The notes: generated from the letters alone by a model not told the origin. DNA of 64,000 nucleotides from Sclerodactyla briareus (GCA_026419785.1 JAODTK010000223.1:372001-436000); one strand, 5' to 3'; positions 36,702 to 48,234 are shown, counted from the stretch's first letter. A program made the numbers and translations.

Positions 36702-36960
36702 ATCTATATATATATATATATATAATATATATATATATATACTGCTTCCCCCCCCCCCCCTCCCCCCATAAGACCATCCAGCCAAGTTTCACTAAAGTCG
36801 GACCAAACATCGCGGTGATATCGACATTGAAGACATTTGTTCTAAGCCCCGCCCACTCATTAATATTATTGAGATCCGCACCAATCACAATAGTTTATCA
36901 TGGGTGATTTACCATCCGAGCGAGAGGTCAATCAGACCATGCGTCTTCCGCTTATCTTGT
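36425..36960. repeat. Diverged duplicate repeat around a (TA)n tract
   Basis: Two related segments, near 36450-36590 and 36840-36965, share AGCCCCGCCCACTCAT, AATATTA, a CAATAG block and a CATGC/CTTATC end. Between them lies an AT/TA dinucleotide tract (about 36652-36741) followed by a C-run. YIYI-type frames across the tract are artefacts. Located in intron 3. Confidence 0.65.
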
Positions 36961-37079
36961 TCATACGAAAAAAAAAAAAGTTTTTTTTCCACACAAGCAC
37001 AGACAGATAGATACACACACACACACGTACACCCACACATGTGAAAGAAAAAGCAAGAAAAAATAGTATAAAATCGATA

Positions 37080-38530
37080 TTTCATAGGTCAATTTGGACA
37101 ACCCGGCCAGACCTTGATGAATGAAGCTTTCACTTGAGATGGGTGTTCCCCATTATGAATACACGCGCCCTAATTTAGGGTCAGGCGCACAGGCGGGCAA
37201 GTTGGCCTGAGTTAGGCCAAATGCCATCTGAGATCAACAGGGGTCAAAGTCCGAAAAGTTCGTACACGTTTATAAGTTCAAAATGCTTAGCTAAATGAGG
37301 ATAAAATTTGCCCCGATTTTTTTTATTGTTTCATATTCAAATGTTGAAGGTGATCTGTTGCAATCGAGTTACTAAACTTTTCCGCGTTCTGGTCCAATTA
37401 CAAATCTTAGTCGGAAATCACGTTTTTATTTTCACACAAAGTAAAGAGAAATTAATTCTCACTGCACGTAACATACAGATCATTCGGGCTTTTCTTTGTA
37501 AACACTTTTAACATTGACTGGATTCCGGAATGCAAATAAATTTGAGGATACTTGGAAGAGAACATTGCTAAATACAAGTCATGTGTCTACCGAAGAATAT
37601 CGAATGCTGCATCATTCACGGTTTGGTTCGGAACGTTGTAATGACCAGTAATAAATTGGCAGCAAACGAAAAGATGTTACTGGCCCGGCCTCAAGCATCT
37701 TGGTGCTTGGTGACAGCAATCCTCGTTTTCTGGAATCGAAACAACAATATGAGATGAAGCGTTTCACTCACGGTCATCTGAGGTCAAGAGGTCAAAGTCT
37801 GAAGACCTTGTTAACACGATAAGTCCAGATTTCCTTACCCGATCTGGTTGAAATTCACTAAGCCTCTTTCTTATGGGAAGTACAAAAACCATATTGTTTT
37901 GGGTGAGGACCGGGGTCAGTTTCGGGGGAAAATTGTGGAAAATTTATATTTTGGCGAATTATAGCTTGTCATTACAATAGCTCGATCCCACCTGGATGGA
38001 TGAAGCTCATACTTAGTGTATGGGTTCCCCATGATGAGTACATGATTCCTATTGTTTTGGCGTGAGGTGAAAGGTCATATGAGGTTGAGAGAGGTCAAAT
38101 TCTGAAAATCTTCTTAACACGATAAGACGAGAAACCATGGTCAATCAGGTTGAAATTTGGTATACAGCTTTTTTATGGCGAGTACAAGAACCTTATTGTT
38201 TTGGTGTAGGTTGGGGTCAGTTTGGGGGGAAAATGTTGAAAATTGATATTTTGGCAAATTTTAGCTTGTTGACACAATAACTCGATCCCACCTGGATGGA
38301 TGAAACTCATACTCGTTATGTGGATTCCCCACGATGAGTATATGATTCCTATTCTTTTGGGGTCATGTCAAGGGTCATCTGAGGTCAAGAGAGGTCAAGG
38401 TCTGAAACCTTTTTCACCATGATAAGTCCAGAATGCCCGATCCAATCAGGTTGAAGGTTGGTATGCAACTTTCTTCGGGGAAAACAAAACCCTATGGTTT
38501 TTGGTTTAGATCTGGGGGGAATGGGAAAAT
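37080..38530 (-). repeat. Repeat family E, about 300-bp tandem units, copy 1
   Basis: The CTCGATCCCACCTGGATGGA box recurs at 37981 and 38281 (period 300), with a more diverged unit near 37097. Each unit also has a GAGGTCAAGAGGTCAA-like block and an AATCAGGTTGAAATTTGGTA-like block. The same units, in the opposite orientation, form the arrays at 51765-53090 and 58905-59780. Located in intron 3. Confidence 0.75.
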
Positions 38531-38589
38531 TGTGAGAATGGAGCAATTGGCAATGCTTAGCTTGATCAAGTCAGGATCAGTCAATAAAT

Positions 38590-39130
38590 CACTGAGCCTT
38601 TTGATGCTTCACTTGACTGCCCTCTTCTTAACCCTGAATGGCAATGTCATTCATAAGACGAACACTGTTGAATACTTATGTCTTCTTATTGATAACCAGC
38701 TTTTCTTCAAGCAAAAGATTGCAAATACCTGATTAGGTATAATGATGTATCCTACCACTTTGAGACATCCGTTCGCTCTAGCATAACCACACAGTTATAT
38801 TATCTGATTATTCATTTTATTTTTCTAAAATTGCGTATGGTGTTGAGATACATGGCATGACTAAACCATCCCTACTCAGTTGTTGGAGACGAAAATCTTG
38901 AAAACTTTTTCAGTCATCGTCGTTCTTCTACTAAGTTGCTTCATACTAATTTGGGCATTCTCAAAATTGTTGTCATACAATTTTTCAATTTTCAGAGACG
39001 TACTTGATCCCGGACATTGATCTAGCAGAAGCCTCCGTACCAGTAATAATAGTGTATTTTGTGTTAGAAACCATCGTTCAAAATATAGCAAGTTGCTACG
39101 GTAACTGCTTCAAAACGCAGAGTTTTTCCT
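38590..39130 (+). mobile_element. Degenerate LINE RT C-terminal fragment
   Basis: The plus strand reads LNGNVIHKTNTVEYL then IDNQLFFKQKIANT, corresponding to the strand-turn motif before the RT thumb. Frame-broken pieces follow: AYGVEIHGMTKPS and RRSSTKLLHTNLGILK, a usual distal LINE motif. It is heavily decayed and differs from the other LINE fragments of the window. Located in intron 3. Confidence 0.65.
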
Positions 39131-39269
39131 AATGAAATCAGAATGCACCGACTCTTGCCACATTCAAACCTACATGGAAAGTTCATATGAATGCCGGATA
39201 CACTGTTTGGAGTGATGCATTAGGATTAAGGTTCGGGTTTACAGTCTTGTATCAAGACATGCCCCCTTA

Positions 39270-39540
39270 AACGACTAGCGACCTAATCCCTTGTCATTGG
39301 AACCTGATGAAGACCTTGTCTGCACCACCCAGGGTGCCGTTCGCTCACGACCTACTACACCCCTGGTAGCCAACTCAGCGGCGCCTACCTCGTTACCTCA
39401 CAGGTGCCCACTTTTACACGTGGGTAGCGTAAGGAATTCGAGGAGACATGCCTCGTCTAACAGCACTGCGGGAAAACCCACTCGACTTTCAATGGATGCA
39501 GGCTACAATCTACGGAGGTTCGAACCGATTTGAGCTAATT
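39270..39540. repeat. Possible SINE-like insert with GGTTCGAACC
   Basis: A GC-richer 270-base block ending with GGTTCGAACC, which could be a pol III B-box in either direction, and then a C-run. A tRNA-like A-box at the right distance was not found, so this is tentative. Confidence 0.3.
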
Positions 39541-39867
39541 GCCCCCCCCCCGCCCCCCTAATAGTGATGCATTGTCTCAACGCTGGTACAGTCATGTACA
39601 TTAATTTTTCACTTTGTCTATTGTAATCCTTGAATCCACCCCAGTCAATTCACTTGTTTTCCCCCTCTTTCTTTTATGTATATAGTTGTGTTTTCATCAG
39701 TCGTGAGCTCGATAGAGGGTCATCATTTTTTTTTTTTTCGGCCTCCAATATATAGTACGGTATTTTTTTTATTTGTATGGGAATATGTTATGGGTTGAAA
39801 GTGGTGTCTCTCTAATCTCCTTACATAATGAGCAAACTTGGTTTGAAGGTCTTTATAAGCATCGTTT

Positions 39868-39965
39868 TGAAACGGGGTATGGATCATTTTCCATTTCCAC
39901 AATATTACCTCCGCTGTAGCTAATCCTGCAGTTGTCCTTTGAATATCCTAATAAACATATTCCCG
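39868..39965 (+). repeat. Dispersed repeat family F, copy 3
   Basis: It shares TTGAAAC, TTTCCATTTCC and CCTGCAGTTGTCCTTT with copy 1, in the same order. It lies immediately before the acceptor of the last known exon. Confidence 0.45.
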
Positions 39966-39997
39966 CCCTAACCCGTTTTTTATTTCGTTTCTTATAG

Positions 39998-40210
39998 GAG
40001 ACCTGTCTTCATACCACCGGTACCTGTTGCTATCGGCGGTTCCTCCAAGTCCGTATCCATCGCGCGGTCGTCTTAACAGCTACTAATTGTGAGAGTGCAA
40101 AATGGCCAGAGCAGCGTTCCATACAAGAAGTTGATAACGGACGTGTAGTAGTGTCGCTACTCAGGGGTGAAGCGATGGCGGAGACGCGGGCGATGTTACA
40201 CCTCTCCTGA
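39998..40210 (+). CDS. Four-TM-type membrane protein, exon 4 (possibly terminal)
   Basis: The acceptor TTTTTTATTTCGTTTCTTATAG opens a frame that continues exon 3 in phase 0 and stays open for 70 codons to TGA at 40208-40210. It codes ETCLHTTGTCCYRRF and then polar sequence. With exon 3 this puts five cysteines in a short loop, which could form disulfides outside the cell. No fourth hydrophobic segment is present, which is odd for a four-TM family. Either the protein has three segments, or the exon stops at the donor GTGAGAG at 40089 (phase 1) and a fourth segment lies in an exon not recognised here. Confidence 0.5.
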   Translation, partial: ETCLHTTGTCCYRRFLQVRIHRAVVLTATNCESAKWPEQRSIQEVDNGRVVVSLLRGEAMAETRAMLHLS

Positions 40211-42211
40211 TTTCAAATGAAAGCGAGCTGCGTACTCAAATAAAAAATAACGCCTAATACACTGCGTAATTTGTGGTGAAGTAAGATTCCATAAGCGTGG
40301 TTGCGCGGGCGTTTGTGCGGTAATGAATGCTACTTGTTGAGAAGCGATTTAGTCATATAACCTGTCATGATAATGCCAGAAGACCGTATAAGAGACCGTA
40401 GAAATTCGGACGTTGATTGGCTTCAGTAGGAAATTTCCATCGAATCCATTTGTGACATTCCATTCTGATTTGAAGAATTCTGCCCCCATGGAACTCATCT
40501 CATCATTTGTGCGAATCAGATACAGCTTATAAGAACACCTCCACCGACCAGGCTCACGTGAATTTAGCATATATGGGGGTTATACCGTATAGGCCTACTC
40601 TGCATTCACACTTACCTGAATAGGCTGGGATTCCAGGAGTGCCAATCAGGTATCAATATGAAAATGGGGGAGGGGGGGGGGGGGGTGCCGTGGACGTAAC
40701 ATTCCAGTTAAGTGAAATCACGAGAAGGAGAGGTTCCCATTATTGTTCATTCTATGTTTACGTTCATATTCAACATTTAGCGGTGCGCTATATTCGAAAG
40801 ACCTTGGGTAGCAGGAATAGCAGGAATATTACAACACTGCGATGTGCAGCTGTAACTGCAGTTGGATACTATATTTCGCCTACATAGGCAAGAAAAATAA
40901 TATTGCAAACGTAAGTTGGGCGATTGTCCCCTGACTGTCAGTGATTGCGCCCTCGCTATAGTACCCGCTATAAGATTTTTAGAGGCAAGTCAGCCAATTA
41001 GGTGTACGACTCTTTTTTGGTGTTTAATGTTAAGAGAAGAAAAATAATTCAAATATCACTTTGTTCCAGGTTTTATAGCATGGTCGGTTTGGACGATATG
41101 GCTTACTCCCTCAAACTTCATATAGTTTGGTGATTTGGGCAAACTGGCAACCATTTGATGATGTCGTATCCACCAATTATGAGGGAAAGTTGAAGACTAT
41201 TTTCTTTTTTCTTTTCTTTTTTCTTCAAATTGTTATATTATACGTCATCATGTTGCCAATTTTCAAATTGGCCACTTAGGCAGTGATAAATTGAAAACTT
41301 CAAAAATTCAATAACTTTCTACTGAACATGCTATGCAACATGAACCAAGTTTTATTGGGATGATTTTCAGTACACAATCATAGGACATTTAATATTTTTG
41401 ACTGGACTTGCCCTTAAGTTAGGCCAGCCTGGGAGGTTTTGTGACCAGACTCTGCTCAATGCTGAGGACGCAGGCATGTACGGGGCAACATGTGGCCACT
41501 GTCAGAATCCGGCCAAACTCTAGTATTACCACGATTCTATCACTGTCAACTGCGAATCAGTACTGTGGGCCTAATATCATGTGTTTTATACAATGTTATA
41601 TAGCTCAGGGCCTATCGAAAACCAAAGTTTAGGTTAGTTTGTTCGTGCAAAACAGTATTCTTTGTTGCACATTTTCCGCAAAAAATTATGATAGCTGAGC
41701 TATTTTGCTGTTAGAAGTACCGTTGACCTAGACCTCCATGTTTAATTAAACTGAATTCACTTCGGCATGCGGATGTCTTTTCAGGTGAACCCTCTAACGG
41801 GTTATTAGTATTGATTTTGAGGCGGATATCAAACAGAATTGCGATCATCTTGTACATAAGCGTAAGGCGAGCTGGTAATCCTGTATAGGCGTAGGCATAA
41901 CATTGAGTGTTATTCAGGCTTGCGAATTATTTACATTTTACTCATAGTTTATAATCATTGTACCAAGTTAGCAGCAATAATTTATATAACTTTTAAGAAA
42001 TGAGACAATTTGAATATATGAACAGAAAATTCAAAACAAGAAATAAAACCGAGTGAAATGTGTGTTCATTTATTATTAACGGTTTTATGAGAGTGGTTGT
42101 CACACAGTTTACTTCAAACTACTTCTTATGGGAGCACACTAGCCCGCATCCTTCCCGTAGCTTCTAGCCCCGCCCACCCGCCCAGCCCCACGACCAGAAC
42201 TGGAGCAACTA
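40211..42211. other. Intergenic or intronic, no gene recognised
   Basis: G-run at about 40663-40685, CTTTT-rich stretch near 41200-41225. No exon with both splice sites and family-like coding sequence was found. Confidence 0.4.
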
Positions 42212-42270
42212 TTTGATGATACCACGAACTATTTGATTATATCATCATTTGAATTGGTGGTATCATCAAA
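42212..42270. repeat. Perfect 14-bp inverted repeat (hairpin)
   Basis: TTTGATGATACCAC (42212-42225) and its exact reverse complement GTGGTATCATCAAA (42257-42270) are separated by 31 bases that are themselves AT-rich and partly repetitive (ATTTGATTAT, TCATCATTTGAA). It could form a 59-base hairpin. Confidence 0.9.
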
Positions 42271-42675
42271 CATTTCATAAAGTCCATATGACTAATTTGA
42301 CCTAATTGCCAATTCTGAGCGCTCTACTTCGTTAAACACGCCAGCGCATAGATTCCTGTTGCTTCTGGATGAAAATGACAGGGTTCTGAATAAATTCAAA
42401 ACGAGGTAGACCTGTCATTATTGTGTCATCATATTTCGTTCTTCCGTCTTTATTCGGTTGAATGGAATCGAGTGACTCTTTCCCTAACACATTTGTACCT
42501 TGCAAGATCTCAATTAAATAAAAGGCCTCCCTTTGGCCTCGGCTTCTAGCGCCAGCGATTATGGAGTTTCTGCACTCAACAACGGAGACGATACGAAGAT
42601 CATCCACTATAAAGAAATGAGATGATCGAGTACGTGAGGACACAAGGCCCCCGATTTACCGATAGATTTGTCTTG

Positions 42676-42920
42676 CGGGGGGGGGGGGGGGGAGAGTTGG
42701 CTTGAGGCCGGAACTCAACGGAAGGCGCCCTCACTAATGGCCTCCCCCTCCCTATTGGCAAATACAATTTATGGGCCCCAAGACACATTTTGCTGAAAAT
42801 TTGCTAAACAACAGCTGCAAAACCTCTACTGAACTGTGAAAAAAGTTGTTGTGTGAATTTTTTTTTGGATCACTTGGGTCATGGGGGGGGGGTTCTCACC
42901 CCTTGGGTGACCCCTTGGTT
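42676..42920 (+). repeat. Dispersed repeat family B, copy 2
   Basis: Begins at a long G-run and ends after a second G-run preceded by CACTTGGGTCATG. Block order is the same as at 4575-4835. Confidence 0.7.
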
Positions 42921-45122
42921 GCAGGTAGCTGACAGTCGTGACGGTAGTGATGTTCCTACGCGGAGATTTTTGCTAATTCTAAAAAAATAGTGTCTAAAAA
43001 CTTTTTGTAACCTATTTTCTATTATACCTATCAATACCTGATGGGTTTGCCTTTGTCTGCAAGTGAAAGGGTGAGTTTGGTGGGAATCCGGGTAGATTTT
43101 CTTTAGTTTGACATTTACCGGAAAATTGGAGCAAATTTGGTGTTCGGACAGAATCAAGTCGAATGAAAGTCGTCTGCTAAATTCAAGCTCCTTCAGCCGA
43201 AAAAGTAAATCGGTTGTAGTGAGGTAGTTTTACGGCATTGTTAATGTTACACCTCTCTGCTGTGAAATGGGTGGTGGCTTGGGCCTCCAGGTAGGGCACC
43301 AAGGGATTTAGGGACCGCTAAACGGAGGCAATTTAGGGTGTCCTGTCCATTGGTAGTTTACACGGAGGCCCGCTAACCGGCAAGGACTGAGAAACGGATC
43401 CGGGACCACCGTACGCTGTCGCATTGTGAAGCCAGGAGAGCCAGGGAGGAGAGAGAAACCTGGGCACATACTCGATTCAGGTGGAATTATGACGCAATAT
43501 TAATTTTTTTTTTTCACCTTCAACAACCCACCTCCCCAAGTGACTGACCCAACACGCGCAGTCCCTTCCCTCTTTTTCGCTAGTCTCGACTTTTTTGCGC
43601 TCAATGGTTGTTTTATTTTGCATTCTGTATGTTTCAACCACTTGGGTCGACAGAGGGCAATTGCCAGATAGCAACTAATACAGCAAAATACAAAATCTAT
43701 ACATATGATCAGGATTAGTTTGTTTGCCAGTCCCCGAGTGTGTCACTCATAAATGGCCCTTAATCAGTGACTAATTAGGACTGATTATTGACAATGTCTA
43801 CCAAAGTACTAGGTTTGAAAATGTGACTACAATTGTCTAAATTATCAATTGGGCAATTCCAGTGACCCATTCTCTAATTTCGAATATTACAGGACCAACG
43901 TTGGACAGCACACGATCCCTTCGTGGAGATCCCACGAAACTTGAATGGTTGCATGAATCAAGCAATTGAACACCTTGAATGCGCTCCAGGATCACCTGAG
44001 GCGACCAGTTTCATGCAGAATTCCGAAAGAATAAAAAACTTTGAGATTTCCGCAAAGACTATGAGATTCAAATAGATACGGGTTGCAATGACCCTCCATT
44101 GAATATTTATGTGAAAGCCATACCACCACATTCATTGGGATGAAGGTAGACCCAGATTACCAAGTTTCGTAAAAATTCGACAAACTGAAAATTAGTCATA
44201 TTTACGATGAATCTGAACATTTAATCTCGCTAGCCTATCCCGTCCTATGTGTCCAGTCAAATCACCATAGATCTTCCAGCTCGCCCGTGATCTGTTATCG
44301 TGGCTTGAACAACAAAAACACGTAAATAGTCCTCCGTTATTACTCTACCTACTAGTTAATCCTCAGTGCCCTATCTAATCGATCGTGTTCCCCATAATAC
44401 TACAAAATTTCATAAATCGGTCTTATCTACCGTTCTGCGTTCCGGAGAAATCCTTACACACACCAACACACACCAACTGTCGGACAAATTCGTACCGTGC
44501 GCGAACCAACAAAAACATGGATTCCTGGAATTTCTGGAACTACACATGTATAAATTCATATGCAAAAGTGAGGAAGTCATATTTCACCAACTGAATGAAT
44601 CAGAGCAGAAACGTACGTACACGAGTAGGCTATATGAAGGGAACACTCATTTAATTCTACCAGGGCACGATTTCTTCTGACTCAGAAATTCATTACCAGA
44701 ATGGTTACAGTTATGATACAATCACTAATCTATAAAACTTGAAGCTATACTCAAACAACCCGAAGGTAAAGCCCGGCCACACATTCCTTTTTCGATTAGG
44801 TTACCTCACTTCCACACTGCAATGACAATCGATAATATGATATTGAACTTCACACCCCTAGGCGTCCATCCACTTCAGAAGTGGGGGGGGGGGACATTAC
44901 CAAAAAAAAGGGAGGGGGTGGGACATGACCCTCGCCGCCAAAAAAATTACTGTGTGAAAAATTAAAGTCAATGGAGCATCCTCAAATGTGGGGGACACGT
45001 CCCCCCGTCCCCCCCCCCTCCCCCAGGATTGCACGCCCATGTTCACACCTGAAAGTCAGTCAACGCTTTCCACAAAGAACACTCCCCCAGATGCATCAAG
45101 CTTACCTATCTCAGTAAATTAA
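42921..45122. other. Intergenic, no gene certain
   Basis: Contains repeat-like text with ACCAAGTTTCGTAAAAATTC-type words (44155-44190 and around 44400). A possible acceptor at 43891 is followed by 52 open codons but no convincing donor. G- and C-runs occur near 44882 and 45001-45020. Confidence 0.4.
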
Positions 45123-45683
45123 ACGGGGCGATCGTCAAAAAACGTGTTTTCGCCTGGTGCGCGCAATCGTGGTTTCTATTATTCACTACAACACACAACA
45201 ACATAGTTCATGCAGACCATTGTCATGTCGAAGCGGACATCAAAATATTTTCACATATAACACATCGAACTTCCTGAAATTCCTTAAATAACCGACCAAT
45301 AAGTTCGACTCTTAATACAAAAGTCCCTTAAATGCTTTTTCTTCTTCAATGCCCCACTCTTCTCGTCCATAATACCCAAATTTGAATGTTTTGTCGCTCT
45401 TCGGTCAACTCACTTCTTTGACCGCAATCCAACTAAATGTCCGAAATCCCCTAGCATCTGGGCATCTTTCCTTCAAAATCAAAATTTCATTATTTTATTA
45501 TTCATTGCCTTTTTTCCCCCCCCAGCAACCAGGACATGCCATCCAGCCCCCCCCCGCCCCCCCCCGCCAGCACTGAACACCCTCCCGCCCCTCCACCACA
45601 CACCACAACAACACGCGTCCCCAGGTAAAGAGAGGAAAGAATCAACCTAATCAAATTGGTTGGGTACGAGAGGTTTGCTTGTC
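45123..45683 (+). repeat. Dispersed repeat family C, copy 2
   Basis: Diverged copy of 9795-10437 in the same orientation. It carries an expanded C-rich stretch (45538-45570) where copy 1 has GCAGGCGCAAATACCCTCCC. The proline-rich frame there is an artefact of this expansion. Confidence 0.75.
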
Positions 45684-46393
45684 GCAGCTTATAACAGCAG
45701 TAAAATTGTATCAAGAGCTATGGTTGACTCGTTCCACCAAGTTTCGTGAAAATCTGAAACTTCGCATAAATTATGCAATTAGACACTTAATATGCATATT
45801 TTAGGCTGAAATCTAATCAGTTCATCTAGCTGTCATCCAGGTCGCTACATGCTAAACTACCTCCCTGTATGCACATACTGTTATTGTGTGATATTGGCTA
45901 ACGAGCTCAAACGTAAATTACCTAAAATAAGTTTATTACCCAACTTAATTATGACTTTGCTGCCTCAATTCTATCATATCGTGTACAACCCCCCCCGGTG
46001 CTACACACAAAGTTCGCGTCATAATCGCCTCAACGGTTTGTGAGAAACCTGCTAACGAGAAACTGTGATACACACACCAACAGACGCAACGCACACACGC
46101 CAAAGTGAACCACTAAGTCTCTTCCCTCTTCCTTGAATTTCATCATTCAGGCGCGAAAAAGCACTCTTTCTCGACACAAAGGTAAAATACCCAATTTTCT
46201 CCCAAGCACTGGCCGAGCACCCGAATTCATCACTTCAAGAACCAAAAACCTTGGTAAACTTTGATCCGACTAACGCTTCTATCTGCTCTTAGTGTTAACC
46301 GTTATCTTATTTACAAGGACTCCATCCGTGCAAGCCGTCATAGCCAACTGTTATGCAATTATGGAACACACACACATCGGCACATGGGCTATG
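45684..46393. other. Repeat-like, no gene recognised
   Basis: Contains CCACCAAGTTTCGTGAAAAT (45735) and CAACGGTTTGTGAGAAA (46030) words typical of a dispersed non-coding repeat, related in style to 44155-44470. Confidence 0.4.
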
Positions 46394-46590
46394 TCCATGT
46401 TCCCCCCCGGGTTTGATGTTCCCGATGTTCATGTTCCCGGAGTGCGATGTTACCGCGTTCAATTGTCCCGAGGTTCAATGTTCCCGAGGTTCAATGTTCC
46501 CCGGGTTCGAATGTTTCCCGAGGTTCGAACATCGTAAATTCGGGTGTCATTAAAACTCATATGAAAATGGGGAACATGGAACCTCGGGAC
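46394..46590 (+). repeat. ATGTTCCCGAGGTTCA minisatellite
   Basis: About eight degenerate 16-20-bp units (GATGTTCCCG, AATGTTCCCGAGGTTC) run from 46394 to about 46530. An inverted unit, GAACATGGAACCTCGGGAC, lies at about 46570-46590. Frames reading MFPRFNVP-type repeats are artefacts of the units. Confidence 0.75.
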
Positions 46591-46684
46591 AGAACCCGGC
46601 GCCTGTACCAGTGGCATATCGAACGCATATATTACTTTCATCACTCGCAAGGAATTAAACATTTCCTGTAATGTTCTTTAGACA

Positions 46685-46714
46685 ATGTGCCCTCTGTTCT
46701 AACAGAGGGCACAT
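46685..46714. repeat. Perfect 30-bp palindrome
   Basis: ATGTGCCCTCTGTT, two bases (CT), then the exact complement AACAGAGGGCACAT. It could extrude as a cruciform or form a tight RNA hairpin with at least 13 pairs. Flanks do not extend the symmetry. Confidence 0.95.
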
Positions 46715-47029
46715 CAGGCACTGTTATTAGAAGTTGTTGCAAGCATCAACAATGATTGAATGTTTTTTTGCCCCTTCGCCAATTTATTTACACAATGTTC
46801 TTCGTTGTAAAGCAATAAATAGCCATCCTGTCAGACAAACGTAAGAATAACATCTCAAGGTCACAATAAAGGGATTAATCTCTGGACGAGGGCCCCATGT
46901 TCCTACTAAATGTAACAATACCGTTTTGTGGTTGTCAACCTCCATTAATTTGTTATATGCATAGCCCAATGTTTTTGTTCGGACTAGTTGAACAAGTAAC
47001 ATCACTTACAATTACTACAGCCAACAGGG

Positions 47030-47500
47030 AGCGGGAGAATAGCGGGAGAATAGTAGAGCGGTAATCAGTGTCGATTTGCTGCAACGGTCCCGGGTTCGAA
47101 TTCCAGCCGATCAGCACCGGGCGTTTTTCCAGAAGTGGCTGTAATTGCAGTTCGACTGGTGTGTTTCTGGTCCTGCTGTGAGCAGTGGGCTTGGTAATTT
47201 AGGGGGGTTGTTTCGAGGGCACTTGCAGTAGGTCTCGGCTGTGAGCAGTCGCGTCGAATATCTTCCGCTCCTCCATGTTCTGAGAAAGTGGTCAGGTCCT
47301 GGAGTTCACTGATCGTCCGTCGGATGGGGGACGTAAAATTGCGTCCCGGGAGCAGGGATTGGTGTCACTCCTGCCTCGATATCCTCTGAGCACTAGTCGA
47401 GAAGAAAAGGCGAGTTGTCGCTGGTGCTCATCCACGATCAAAAATTCGGTTAGGGTTTCCACGATGAGGGCACATTGGCTCCTTAACGCCGTATCAATCA
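47030..47500 (+). mobile_element. SINE family A, copy 3
   Basis: Plus-strand copy with a tRNA-like head. The B-box GGGTTCGAATTCC lies at about 47092-47104, and an AGAGCGGTAATC stretch stands where the A-box region should be. The body has GGTCCTGGAGTTCACTGATC, GATGGGGGACGT, CCCGGGAGCAGG and GTGCTCATCCACG. It ends in ATCAATCAATCAGG. It is the most complete forward copy in the window. Confidence 0.75.
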
Positions 47501-47529
47501 ATCAGGTTGTTTGTGAAGTATTGCAGAGG

Positions 47530-47530
<1 letters not shown>

Positions 47531-47574
<44 letters not shown>
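47531..47574 (+). repeat. (AT)n microsatellite
   Basis: About 22 uninterrupted AT units. They directly adjoin the 3' end of SINE family B copy 2 and may be its expanded tail. Confidence 0.95.
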
Positions 47575-47577
<3 letters not shown>

Positions 47578-47812
47578 AGGCCTAGCAAGGATGCAGACCT
47601 GGATAGACTGGATACTGCACCTATCGACAGCTGCGCCCTAATGTGGGGGTAGGGGTAGCCACTTGCAAATTGCCTACCTGCACCAACCACTTGTGCTGAG
47701 CGTCCATGTACCTAGTAGCCAATTCTTTGATAATACCCGACTGGTAATCGAGCCCCCGTCTTCCGTGCGGAAGGCCGATGCTCTACCAACTGTGCCAACT
47801 ACTCGGTTTATG
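47575..47812 (-). mobile_element. SINE family B, copy 2
   Basis: The minus strand begins CCGAGTAGTTGGCACAGTTG, then GGTAGAGCATCGG and the B-box-like GGCTCGATTACC. The body and end (CAGGTCTGCATCC, GCTAGGCCTTCG) match copy 1 at 32480-32800. Confidence 0.75.
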
Positions 47813-48234
47813 TTCATATCACCCATAAGCGACTTTTGACAGCTGGCTGTATTTTTACAGATTTAGGAATCGGAGTGTCAGAACAACCACACCTACAAAC
47901 TGGGGAAATTGATGAAACCTAGAATATAGTTTAATGATTCATCAACAAATCTGGTTTATACAATGTCCTGGGTTGAAGAACAGTGGACGACCATCTTGAC
48001 AGGCTATGGTGGAATGACATTTTGGAGATAGCAATCTTGGGTGCTGAATTAGGGATTACATAAGCAATATTAATGACTCAATAATACCTCTGTGTAATAC
48101 AATGTTTCTAATGCTCAAACAAACATCTATTCTGGTAGGAGATGTTCAATAGCATATCACATTCAAGGTTTGTTCGTAACCTCATACAAATTAAGAGATT
48201 GGATGCAGTAGAGCCAGTGGCGGCGGAAGCCTAC
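47813..48234. other. Intergenic, no gene recognised
   Basis: AT-rich unique sequence; nothing recognised on either strand. Confidence 0.4.

Noticed and set aside
36598..36907. YIYI-repeat frames
   Set aside because: Translation of a TA dinucleotide tract.
43892..44075. Exon after an acceptor at 43891 (52 open codons)
   Set aside because: No good donor, weak polypyrimidine tract, no family resemblance, and phase incompatible with exon 4 of the membrane-protein gene.
47040..47110. tRNA gene on the plus strand
   Set aside because: The head continues into a SINE body shared with two other loci.
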